Assembly (NCBI GenBank): GCA_963281155.1 | Contig: CAUJLY010000002.1 | Location: forward strand, 5,766,001-5,830,000 | Direction: 5' to 3' | DNA from: Rhabditophanes sp. KR3021 | Taxonomy: Eukaryota > Nematoda > Chromadorea > Rhabditida > Alloionematidae | Length of the DNA: 64,000 bases | Shown here: one piece after another, positions 11,604-22,769 of the stretch | Position numbering within the stretch: position 1 is the first letter of the stretch | How the letters are laid out: each line of letters starts with the position of its first letter | Translations under genes and position numbers: made by a program | The notes under the pieces: generated by a model | What the model was told of the DNA's origin: nothing | Seen by the model: only the letters and a program-made list of their open reading frames with translations | Databases searched by the model: none

Positions 11604-14600
11604 TTATTCGGCATACTTTGATCTCATGTTGAAGGCTTTAGCGAACTTGTTGTGATACTCTTCAGCTAATTCTTTCATGATGCAAACAAACGAATCCATT
11701 TCATTACCGATTGTGCAGAGGACACGAGAAGTGTCCAAGAGCACTTGGGAGAAATCGTGCATCGCAAACCAGTATTCGGAGACTAAAAGTCCATTTACTT
11801 TGATGAGGTCTGCGGCAATGGGATTCTTCCAGAAGTCAACGGCATACGAATTGAATTTGCCGACTTCACCGCGATGGGAAATGGCAGAAAAACCGGAAGT
11901 TGGGATGAGGGAGTCATCTAAAATCATACTCTTGTGGAAAGGTTGGATGATGTCTTGTTGGAAGACAGACAAGTTTTCCTTCTTCAATCCAGTCAAGTTA
12001 AACACAGAAGATTGAATCCTTTCATTGTCCTTAAGTCCAAGTTCGAAGAAGGCAACCATCAATTTGTTAATCTCGGTATTAAATTGGTCCACCTTGTCTT
12101 GAACGACCTTAATCATAGGCTTAAGGGTGATATGGTCATAATTCTTCTTTTCAGAGAAAGATAAAGGAAGCTTTTTACGGGTAAAGAGGTTAGCAAAGAT
12201 GTTAACTAATTCTTCCTTGAGGGCATCCTTGTTCTGTCCATATTTAACCACCAATTTGTGAAGTGTTTGAGATTGGATGATGTGCGTTAAGACAATGTTT
12301 CCAGGTTCAAAATCAGATAGGGCGGATACGAGGGGGGCGAATTGGGTGATATTACCCTCGGCGTCAATTAGGTTTACCTTTCTTAAGATTTCAATACTGC
12401 AAGCTGCAAGAGCTTTGAATTGATTTCTGAGGACATCGACGTCTCCACTTTTCCGAGTGTAGGTAAGGAAGAAATTTTGCAAAAGATTGCAAACGGCCTT
12501 AATTCTTAACTTCTTGGGGGTTTCATTTTTGACAACATTCTTGTCCTTTTTCTTGGAAAATACCTTTGAAGTATCTTCATCTTCCATATTGATAAAGTTA
12601 ATCAAACGCAACAACATAGTCGTAGTAAAAGGAACATTTCCACGCAGCGTTGACAATGAAGCAGTCAGTAATCTTCTAATCTTACTGGTAGGGACAGACA
12701 TGAAAATAACTGAACCAGCATCATCGAAACCTCTTCTTCCAGCTCTTCCACTCATCTGCCTGAATTGAAGCGGATTCAACATGGGAGTATCGATTCCAAA
12801 GATAACTGTCTTACAGGGCATATTCAAACCAAGAGCGAGGGTAGATGTGGAGAAGACTACCCCGATGTAACCGGCTCTGAACAGAGATTCGACGGCTCCT
12901 CTTTCGGCGGGATTTAAACCCTCATGATGGACACCGATTCCTTTTTCGATAAGTTTGGCAATCATTTGAGATTGGGAGCGTTCGTTTGTACTACGTAATT
13001 TGGACAACATAGTATTGTAAAGTTCCTCGTCTCCTTCCCGGACTTGAAGATTGTATCTTTTGAGGACTTTCTTAAGCTTGACTCTTTGAATTGAAAAGGG
13101 ATCAGCATCGTCATTGACTTCGGGAGCTGGTTTACCGCCTTCTTCAACGCCGTGATCCTTCAATTTCTTTTCCTTTCTCTTTTTCTCAGCTTCTGCTCTC
13201 TTTTCCTTATCCTTGATGAATTTGTCTTCACGTCCAAAATCAAAGTTTCTCTTGAATTCATCAGACTTCATAAATGCTGCTTCTCTTTCATTCAAGCAAT
13301 TGAAAAGTCTCATAGCCAACAACTCACAAACTTCACGATCATCATTAAAGCAAATAGCGGGAATCTTTTCATTCTTCTTCAATGTGTCAATCAAAGGAAC
13401 AATGTTGTGGACAGCTTCTTTAATCATATTAAAAGGCTTAGATCTCTTCTCGAATTCTTGATGAACATTGGATCTAAGTTGTCCCAAGATATTGTTAAAT
13501 TTGACTTCATCTCCAATCAATAAATGCATAAATCTCTTCTTCAATCCATTTTCAAGAGAACGAAGTTTGTTTCTGTTCAACCAAAGCTTATTTTCATTTT
13601 TCTTGGCTCCGAAGAATCTAACAGGCTCAAGTGTTTCCATAGTTTCTTTATCAAATTCACTCATAACATTGTACAATTGAAGAACTTGCATTGCAGTAAG
13701 TTGTTGATCGTCAGGAATTCCGAACATTTCCAGTTTAACTTTCTCGAAAATACCATAAGGCATAAATTGAACAAGGATGTTCTCATCTGGAGGTCCATTA
13801 TCACTCCAGTGTTCCATGTGTGCATTTGGATCGTTGAAACGAACTTTTTCTAAGCCAACATTAAGTGTAGGTGGCCCTGTTTCCAATTTTTGAATCATTA
13901 ATTCAAGTTCACTGTATCTTTCCGAATATTCAATCAAAACAACATCTCTAGCCTTTTCACCTTCCAATGTCTTGGCTTGTTCGAGACATTTCATCCAGTT
14001 GTGCAAAATATCAACATTTGCGATTGTAGCAGAGAGGGCAAGGAATGGACATCTGATAAGAGAAAGTAGAGTTTCCCATTTTCTTCCGTCAGCAATAATG
14101 TTTCTTTCATCGGTTGGAGCAGAAATACAATGTACTTCGTCGAAGATTACATACTTGATACGGGAGACAATAGCTTGAATTTCAGGATTTGAGAGCAATA
14201 AAATTTCCTCAAAACATTCAGGAATCGTAACTAATACTTGGCAACTGTTGACGCGATCAGAAAAGTCTTTCATCAAAACTCCGAAAAGGGATTTTCCACC
14301 GGATAAAGTCTTATTTCTGAATCTAGCATAAACTGACCCACAAAATTGATTCATCAAAGCTTTCGAGGGAGACACATAAACAACCATGTCATCATCAGAA
14401 CTTCTTAAGATCTTTTCAATAGCATAGTAAGAAACGAAAGTCTTACCGGCAGAAGTAGGGGCGATGATCAAAGCCGAATTCTTGCTATCTACCGCGTCAA
14501 GCATGTCTCTTTGCCACTTGTCTGGAGCAAATCCAGTAACGCGATTGTCTTTTTCAGGTTCAGACAAGACGTCGATGTAACGGCCAGCATATTGAAGTTG

Positions 14601-16775
14601 ATAATAAATCAAATCAATGTCCAGTGTCAAAGCTGCTTGTTGGCGCTTGTTCTTGACCTTGTCAGAGAATCCCAATAAAGCCCAATACTCATCAATCTTT
14701 TCCTTTTGTTTGTCATCAAAATTTTCATAATGTTGGCTGAAACAAGTTTTCAAATGTCCCACTAATTCAAGGGCTGAGTGTCTTCTTTCGTTAACATCTG
14801 TAGAAGCATTGTCCATGTAGAGAGCAGCTCTTTTTTGAGCAATTTCAAAAGCACAAATAGCTTTAGTTTCAGCTAGTTCGAGTTTTCTGTAAACTGCTTC
14901 TAAGGTCTTGATTTGGTTTGCTTTGACTTGGAGGGCAAATTGAATTTTCCCCTTGTCTTCTTCAATGTCTTTTTTCAATTTTAATATTCTTTGATTTTCG
15001 ATAATTTTGTCTTTGTTGGACATGGCAGATTTAGCTCCTGGTTTGCCTCCTTTTTTGGCTTCCCATCTTTACCTTCCTTCCCTTTAATTTCCTTTTTGGC
15101 TGGTTCCTCCTTAACAGCAGACAAAGGAGTTCTGGTGAAATCAACTAAAAGTTCATTCTTTCTTCCTTCCAAAGAATCTGAAAAATTCTGATACCATTTA
15201 TACAAATTTTGCTTTTGTCTGTTTCTCTTTCTAATAGCCCATGCAGTCATGTTTCTATCCTCGTGCTTGATAATATTTTCCTCGATTGGCTTGAACTTCC
15301 ATTTCTTGGTTTCAACAAAATATTGAGCATTGTCAACATCTGCACTTCTCTTAGCTCCATTCTCTAAAGCATTATCAATTTTATCAGCGAATTCATTCAA
15401 AAATCCATCGAATACTGTCTTGTTAAAGCCGATTAAGCTGCAGCTTCTGAGCAAAGGTTCATTTGAATCATTTGCTGGTGCCTCCAACAACACTTCTTCT
15501 GTATCAACGGCTAAAGAAGCGCCTAATTGACATTTGATGTGTAATTCACCGAAAGCAGCCTGGAAACGATAAGGAAGAATGTCCTTTTTGTTGTTGATGG
15601 CAGAATAATAAGCTTGAATAAGTCTTCCATCCCAGAGATCTCCTACACTGAAAGCAAGTACGCCAGGCTTTGTTTGTCTCAGAATTGTAGCACACTCAGT
15701 CAGCAAAATCTTTCTATCTTTAATCAACGAAGGACTAGGATTAAAGGTCGCATCCTCAACTGAATATGACCTTTCAATTCCCTTCTTACCAGAAACCAAG
15801 GCGTACAGCAAAACTGCCGATGCTAAAGCATCAAAATTCTCTGAAACTCCCTTGGGATCCTTTCTTTTAACTTCACAAATGACGTGAGCCCAAAAACGAC
15901 CAATATCATTGGCAGCTTCTCCACACAATTCAACTAGCTCCACAGCCTTAGCCTTGTCTTTCCCCCAAATAGCATAGCATTCATCCAAAAAGTTAGGAAA
16001 CTTAATTGGGCACGGACAAAATCTGTATCCCATAACTGAAGAAATATTAATTTTAAACCCAGACAAATTGACGACCGGTATAGAGGAATAAATGAGGTGA
16101 CAAGCGATGACCTTAAACTTTTCCAATAAGTCAATTTGACCGGGAGCCACCTTTTTGGACGGATCAGCAATTGACATCAACATGAAGGAAGGTGTCAAGT
16201 TCTTGAGATAATCACCCCAATCTGGTCCAAGCGGAGATGCATGAATATCCAGATGCTTGGCAAATGAGGAATTTTCAAGGTATGAAATCATCCATTTGTA
16301 GTAGAAATTGAGGATAGTGTCTTGTTCGAAGATTGGGGCAAGGTCTGTAAAGACGATTAGCTTGAATTTGGCGCCAAGGTCGACAAGGTTGTTGAGGAAT
16401 CTTTCGATTTGTTCGGTCAAGATGATGGTTTGGCCGCCGAGTGTCCAATTGTGATAGTTGTGAGCAGTAAACTCAAGCAACAAAGATTCAGTAGAAATTA
16501 AAAAAATTTCAACATCAGCGAATTCTCCAACTATGTTTGTGTAGTAGCAGGGAATGGCATCCATCATGTCGGAGATCTTAGTCTCTTGAATAACGTAAAT
16601 CTCTCCGATATTGCTCGCCTCGAAGTCTTCATCATTGTCGGAGTCGGAGTTCTGAAAATTAACATTATTGTTGTGGTCAAATTCTTAATTAGCCTACCTC
16701 TTCTCTGGCCTCATCATTTTCGATGACCTTGTTGTTTTGATCTATAACCTTAACATCTTCAGATGGTGTAGTCAT
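11604..16775 (-). CDS. DDX60-type DEVH helicase (Ski2-like superfamily 2), one frame break
   Basis: Large SF2 helicase related to mammalian DDX60/DDX60L, cytoplasmic RNA/DNA helicases linked to antiviral sensing and RNA decay; C. elegans has homologs. Exon 1 is 16698-16775 (acidic, 26 codons); a 46-nt intron follows, then the main body 11604-16651. The N-terminal 500 residues match the DDX60 N-terminal region in layout. The helicase core shows APTSAGKT (Walker A), FDEVH (DEVH box), LSATI (motif III), GIGVHHEGLN, FSTSTLALGLNMP and QMSGRAGRRG (motif VI). The body is split into two frames overlapping at 14981-15023; one extra A in the run at 15051-15056 (T6 on the plus strand) joins them and yields 1708 residues, essentially the human length (1712). 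This makes gene death unlikely. Confidence 0.9.
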
Positions 16776-17198
16776 AACGTGCAAAAATTATTTATTTTCA
16801 ATTAACAAAAATACTTATTTAAACCTGTAAAAGACGTGGAATTAACACGGAAAAAGGTTTGGAAAAGACAATCTCGAAATCGATTCAAATTTGCCTTAAA
16901 TTGGACGTTAATCCCTAGGCATAAATACAAAAATTGAAAAAAGTGTAAGCTTACGAATTATAAAATATTAAGTATTTCGAAATATGACGTGTCACAATAA
17001 TAGAAGCTACATTTAATTGACAGATAGAGGGCCGTCAAAAATAAAGTTTAACCTTGTACATATTAACACGAATGTCTTCGATATCAACATTGGAATAGTA
17101 TGTCTTGGTTATTGTGGTCAGTTGCATTTGTTTTTGTACAGTAAATAACAACTGGGGAAAAAGACCTCGTCAATATTCGAGACAAACATTTATTTAAA
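16776..17198. other. Divergent intergenic region
   Basis: Shared upstream region of the minus-strand DDX60-like gene and the plus-strand zinc-finger gene, so it should hold two promoters. No clear TATA element or other motif that I can defend. Confidence 0.35.
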
Positions 17199-18425
17199 AT
17201 GCACATTTCAACAATCCCTTACATTTGCCAATTTGAAAATTGTGGATCTGTTTGGGCAGGACAAATGGAGCTGACATGGCATATCGAAAAAGCACATATA
17301 CGTAAGTTAACTTAAATGCACCAAATAATAAATAATTTAGCTTTAATCAAAAAGAAATACAACCATGATATGGCTAACGCCAAAAGCGACGAAGAAAGGC
17401 GTTCTATTCTAAAGAAACTCGAAGTTCCCGGCCTCTTAATGTGTCCAATCGGAGCAACCTTTGAAACCGACCCTAAGCCCATCGAATTCTCTCAATACAC
17501 AGTAACTTTCGATCATTACCGCAAAAACCCATTCGCCCAAGCTGAATCAGCAACCATCCGAGCGAATAATAATGCTATGCAAGTTCGCAAAACTATAGCC
17601 AATGTCATGCATGAAATGGGAGATGTGAAATTGAATGAAGGCCGGCCTAGAGAATCAGACAACGCACCATCCACCCCGCTCATCGACTCTGCCAAAAATG
17701 TGGATGAAAAGAAAGTGAAATGTAAATTCGAGGGATGTAATAAACGGTACAAAAACATGCAAGGATACAGACAGCACGTCAAGATTTGCCATAGTGAAAG
17801 TTTAGCTCCTAAAACAGAACTTGCCGAAGGGGAATCTTCAATTGATTCGTCTGTATTTGACGATATTGTTGCCAAAAATGGATCTATGGAATTGAAGAAA
17901 CAAATTGAAGGTCCGATTCCCACTTATAAGTGCAAAGATTGCTCCAAAGTTTACAAGACTCAGCAAGGATTGCAGAATCACGTTAACTCAACGCACTCTC
18001 AGCCGACTATGAATCAAAAGCTTGTTTCTAAGTTTGCGATGGACCCTATGTCTAGAGAAGAGAGCCCTTTATCGCCTCAATATGGCCCTCCACCTGCTAA
18101 ACAGCAGAAAATGGTACAAAGAACGACTTCTGGTCAAGTACCAGGATCTTATCAACATCCACTGGCTGTGACTCATACAATTCCTAAGCATTTCGTCATC
18201 ACAAAACCTTCTGAGCCTAGAGATTCAACTAAAGCATTCATGAACTTTGAAAAAACTATGGGCCCAGCTACTCCAATTCCTTCAAGGCCTTCAACAATGG
18301 GTATGAGTGTAGTTAACAAAAATCAACATTTTGGACCGGCACAACACAATTCACAACAAACTCAAATCGCTAACTCAACTGGATCTTCAAAAATGACTTC
18401 TCGATCAACGGAGCAAAAGAAATAA
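17199..18425 (+). CDS. JAZF1/SFP1-like C2H2 zinc-finger protein
   Basis: Likely nuclear transcription or chromatin cofactor. Exons 17199-17301 and 17341-18425 with a 39-nt intron; 395 residues. Exon 1 encodes a first finger (CQFENCGSVW...HIEKAH). Two more fingers follow after a linker: CKFEGCNKRYKNMQGYRQH at about residues 162-186 and CKDCSKVYKTQQGLQNH about 50 residues later. The spacing of one N-terminal finger, a long linker and two adjacent fingers with the phrases KRYKN and YKTxQGL matches JAZF1 (a NuA4/TIP60-associated protein in vertebrates) and fungal Sfp1. The C-terminal 140 residues are Gln/Ser/Pro/Thr-rich and disordered. AATAAA at 18501-18506. Confidence 0.75.
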
Positions 18426-18791
18426 AGCTTTTTGGATTAATTAATTAACCTTGTACATTCCTTTTATTTATTGTTTTCCTTTTAATAAGACCCTTTTTAC
18501 AATAAAGTTCATTTATGTACTACTTTTATCTCTTGTAGTGTTCACTTGTATCTCAACAAGAATTATTTGGTTGGAATAGGGAGTTGGCTTTTTGTGGGAA
18601 CATAACTTTGTCAAGCACTGGGTTTTATTCATTGTTACTGCTCCTTTTTTGATGATACTCGTGTAGATAAGTATCATCATTTTGAACACTTTCTTTTTAA
18701 CCAAACGTCTATTTAATATACAAAAATCCGTGTAATACTATTTATATTTCATTGCTTCGAAGCATATTTAACTTTGTTGATTTCAGCAAAA
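18426..18791. other. Intergenic spacer with acceptor before RPA2
   Basis: Contains the zinc-finger gene's AATAAA at 18501 and ends in a TTTCAG at 18781-18786, only five bases before the RPA2 start codon. That placement is typical of a spliced-leader acceptor. Confidence 0.45.
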
Positions 18792-19736
18792 ATGAATCCA
18801 ACACAAGACGACAAAGGATGGGCCGACAGCAGTATGATGGACAGTAGCGCTATTACTCCTAGCCGTGGTGGCAACGCCAACAGCAGAGTGTCAAACATTA
18901 GAATGCACGAGCGATTGAATATCCCCACAACGGTTGCTGATATTTGTGCCATTCCACCAGGTAGTGAAAAATTGTCGATTGGAAAGTATGAGTTCGGCAA
19001 GGTAGAAATTGTCGCGCATGTTGTTTCTCAGGAAGACAACAATGGTATCGTCAGTTATATGATTTCTGATGTAAAGAAGCCTCGCCCAACAATTCAACTT
19101 TTCAACTACAATCAAGTAAGTCGTGACGAAGTTTGGCCTCTTAATAATATTTTGTTTTAGAATGATGAAGCTGACACCATCGCCGACAACTCAATCATTA
19201 AAGTATCTGCCAAACTTCAAATTCAATCTGAACAATTATCTCTCATTCTTATTAGACTTGAGCTTTTGAAAGATGGACGCATTGACAAGGAGGAAACTGC
19301 CACCGTTCAAAAAAGAGAAGACATTTTAATGGTCCAAGCAGCTGAAGCCCGATTTTGCAAACTCCTCTATGGAAAGAATCTCCTGGAAGAGTTTAAGAGC
19401 AACCCTCATCAATTTGGAGGAATCCCAATGTTCTGTTCAAAATTCCTCACTGCCGGGGGTCCTACCGCTAAAACTACTCCATATGGGCAAGAAAATACAC
19501 CATTGCATGCCATCAAGACTGACGCCACCCCTTCTTCCTTTTCCGGTTCAGCCAAGGATCAAGTCATCAACAGCATGAAGTCACTCAAAATTCACAACGA
19601 CAACAAGATTACTCTTCAATCAGTAGCTTCTGATTCTAAGCTTTCAAGTGAAGTTGTCGGTAAAATTATAGAAGAGTTGGTTGACGAAGGAATGATCTAC
19701 CCACTCAATGAGCATACTTTTGCTTTGTCATTCTAA
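18792..19736 (+). CDS. rpa-2: Replication protein A 32-kDa subunit (RPA2)
   Basis: Middle subunit of the single-stranded DNA-binding heterotrimer RPA, acting in replication, repair and checkpoint signalling. Exons 18792-19115 and 19161-19736 with a 45-nt GT-AG intron; 299 residues. Residues 1-45 are Ser/Asp-rich with SS and TPS motifs, as in the phosphorylated N-terminus of RPA32. The OB fold spans about 50-165 (VEIVAHVVSQEDNNGIVSYMISD, then IIKVSAKLQIQ). The C-terminal 70 residues form the family winged helix (KDQVINSMKSL...VVGKIIEELVDEGMIY). ATG 18792 is chosen because a TTTCAG acceptor lies five bases upstream. AATAAA at 19793-19798. Confidence 0.92.
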
Positions 19737-20680
19737 ATGGTGGTCTTTTAATTCATGTAACATCTTATAATAGTTTTTGTATTTTCTTAAATAATAAAGT
19801 CAATCAAAATGTCGTTGTATCTTTGTTTCAAATAGTTTCATAATAGGTAGTAACTTAAAGTTGTCATGCCTTAGACATATCGTATCACTTTATAGATGGT
19901 ACTAAACATTAGAATCCATTTATTAGTGGAAGTGGATTGAAAGGAAACAGTCTTGTCTGCTAAGTTGTTAAATGTCTGGGAAAACAATGCCACCTGAATT
20001 TGTATTGCACCGAGCTGAAGCATGCAGTTTAGCTTCGGCTAAACAAGACGTCAGAAGATTAAATGTTGACTATTTATTACTAAAATTGAAATCGGTGTAA
20101 AGAGGCGGACCCAACATTAGATAATTACATATATATGTGTTAATAAAGTATTAATTTCAAATTCAATCAAAACTTAAATAACAATGTGTTTATTAAGTAT
20201 TCATATTTATTGAACTCTTTATTACTATATATATTAATGTGTCAATACAATTACATTAGTTATATTTTTGCTTATTAGATAATGGTGGATGGATATGCAT
20301 AGCATATAAAGTGGTTTTGTGAGACAACTTAAGATAGTTTAATATAGTTTATTGCAGTAACTTAATGTAAAAAAGAGCGAAAAGATGTCAAATAGTTGTT
20401 AGTTAAGGTGAACAACAACAAAACAATTAGGTTATATTTAAAGACGTTATAATGTTAATTATCATCACAAAACAAGCCACGTCTATAGAACTATAGATTG
20501 ATGGCGCGAAAATACGTGCCAGGAATACAGCTTTTTAGATTATGGATACTTGCACTGAATGATCTATGTATGCCATTTATCACAAATCAAGCAGATCATT
20601 CTTTGAATTTAGACTTACTTTATGCACTTGTTTAAATTAGACTAATTTAACACATTTTTATTCATACTAAATTACTTCCG
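19737..20680. other. Intergenic spacer after RPA2
   Basis: About 940 bases, strongly AT-rich. It carries the RPA2 AATAAA at 19793; beyond that I see no open frame, structured RNA or repeat that I can support. Confidence 0.35.
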
Positions 20681-22309
20681 ATGCCAACTATGAATGAATT
20701 AAACAAAAAATCTATGAATATAGCTTCTAGTATGCCTGACATTTTGGAAGCTTACACAAAAAACTATTTATCTCTAATATCTTTGGAAAAAACAAGCGTT
20801 AAAATGTGTAATACAATTAATAATACCAAAAGACGCATGCTTATACAATCTTGTTCATATTCACAAAAATTTTTTTGCTCCAATTTTATATGTATAGGTC
20901 TAGATTTAATAAGTCCCCTATGCGGCAAAATTTTTTCAATTAAATTTAAAAATGAATACCAATTAGGAAAAATACTATTGGATGCTCCTGTCGAGTGGTT
21001 TAATAATTTGTTTGATTTTTCAATTGGAATATTTTGTGGCCCAGATATTGAAATGTTTGAAACTGGATTATTTATTTCCAAATTTTTAAACATATTACTA
21101 AAGAAAGCTATGAGATTAAAGAAATTAAATTTCATTTTCAAAAGCAATGATCTAATACGCGGAACTCAAACAATCACGAACGTTGGTGAAACAATATTAA
21201 GTATTTGTTATAATTTAATATCAAACTCGATTATTAATTTGCACTTTGTTTATAGAGGAGTTGAAACAACCACACATTTGTTCTCCACTTTAATTGACGA
21301 ACAAAAAATAAAAGAACATATGCCAAACATTCGTGAAATTAATTTGGAAAAATATTTTGATGATTGGTATCCAGAATTAAATGCTAATTACAACAAATGT
21401 TGCAAAGCTATAAAGGAATCACAGAGCACACTATTTAATCTTCATATATCAACAAAATTTGAGGGAAATTATCCTGTATTACTAAATTTCCTTAAGCTTG
21501 CTGTTGGGAAAAGAAATGACGGGAAAGTCAATTTTACTAATTTAGGTTACGATTCAATATTGCAATTAAAGAAATATCCTACTGTCAAAGGTTGTAATAT
21601 CAAATATAAGGATGTCCTACATAGTCCTTTCGCTAATAACAACCATCTTAATTATTTCCAACAAATTAGACGGCAGTTTAACGATATATGGACTAAAGTT
21701 TCAAATTTTACTTACTTAGCAAATAACACTTTGTTCGACAATTTAACACACGTAGAATTTATTATGAATAGAGATGACGTTGATGACTTAAGATGCCAAG
21801 AAATTAATGAACTTCTTATTTCTTTCCCATCATTATTGGAAACTTTAATATTAAGAAATATCAACTTTCATTTAAACGACAATTATCTACAGACATCATA
21901 TCCACTTTTAAACAAATTGGAAATAACTTATAAAAAAAGGTGTAGAATGCCTTATGAAGTCTATGGTAAAAATTATTTTCAAGGATTTACAAATCTCAAA
22001 ATATTGTCTCTAAGTTGTATCAAATTTAAAGAATTTGCATATCCCGAATCTCTTGCTATTATAGAAATCAAATGTTCTTCACAATGTGACAAAATAATTA
22101 CAGTAGATTTTGAAGATAGAGATGAAGTATTTAAAGGTAAATCATTTGCTTTGGACGAAACCATTTGTAATTGCTTTAGTTACAAAAATGAATTCAATTT
22201 TCAAGAAATAAGTTTTGATTACAATGCAGTACTAAAGTGTGTTCATTCCAAATCATTGAGTGATTTTAAGTTCTATTACACTCAAAGTCATGAACATATC
22301 CTTCGATAA
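20681..22309 (+). CDS. F-box/LRR-like nematode protein, unassigned
   Basis: Single exon of 542 residues. Residues about 30-50 (LSLISLEKTSVKMCNTINN) read like a diverged F-box second helix (DLxxLxxTSKxxxxLI). The middle and end have irregular leucine-rich segments (NLTHVEFIMN, LLETLILRNINF, LLNKLEITY, FTNLKILSLSC), so the gene fits a SCF substrate adaptor. Codon choice is clearly more AT-biased than in the neighbouring conserved genes (very frequent ATA, TTA, AAT), which is usual for young expanded families and does not by itself show transfer. No signal peptide. No close similarity to the other two F-box-like genes in the window is visible by eye. AATAAA at 22384-22389. Confidence 0.6.
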   Translation: MPTMNELNKKSMNIASSMPDILEAYTKNYLSLISLEKTSVKMCNTINNTKRRMLIQSCSYSQKFFCSNFICIGLDLISPLCGKIFSIKFKNEYQLGKILLDAPVEWFNNLFDFSIGIFCGPDIEMFETGLFISKFLNILLKKAMRLKKLNFIFKSNDLIRGTQTITNVGETILSICYNLISNSIINLHFVYRGVETTTHLFSTLIDEQKIKEHMPNIREINLEKYFDDWYPELNANYNKCCKAIKESQSTLFNLHISTKFEGNYPVLLNFLKLAVGKRNDGKVNFTNLGYDSILQLKKYPTVKGCNIKYKDVLHSPFANNNHLNYFQQIRRQFNDIWTKVSNFTYLANNTLFDNLTHVEFIMNRDDVDDLRCQEINELLISFPSLLETLILRNINFHLNDNYLQTSYPLLNKLEITYKKRCRMPYEVYGKNYFQGFTNLKILSLSCIKFKEFAYPESLAIIEIKCSSQCDKIITVDFEDRDEVFKGKSFALDETICNCFSYKNEFNFQEISFDYNAVLKCVHSKSLSDFKFYYTQSHEHILR

Positions 22310-22769
22310 ATGTTATCGTTATTTATGAATTTAGTGAGATATTGTTTACTTGTAAAGAGATACACATCTTCTATGTTTAAGAAAATAAAACTACTTATTT
22401 GTCTTTTGTTATGTTAAAGGAAGTTCCTTTGTTCTTATATGTTCATGGTTTATGATCATATTCAGATGAAGCATCTTATTTTTCAATATTTTAAATTGAC
22501 TGTCTACCAAACCTACTCTCATCAGGTAAATCTGTCAGTCATCCCCTGATTCTTACCAAGATTGTGAGCATGTTACTTGTACCAAGAACATTTTATTCTT
22601 TACTTTCATTAGTAGTAACGCACACATGTCATCATTAATAAGTTTAACAAACCGCGACAGATCGTCTCTTCATCATAATTTGAATTTTAAGTATGCTGTT
22701 TATTTTAATTGACTTATGTTTTTTACTCATTAATCATCATTTTTTATAGCTGCTACTAATAGAATAAAC
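22310..22769. other. Intergenic spacer
   Basis: Holds the F-box-like gene's AATAAA at 22384 and the 5' region of the coiled-coil gene. No supported feature otherwise. Confidence 0.35.
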
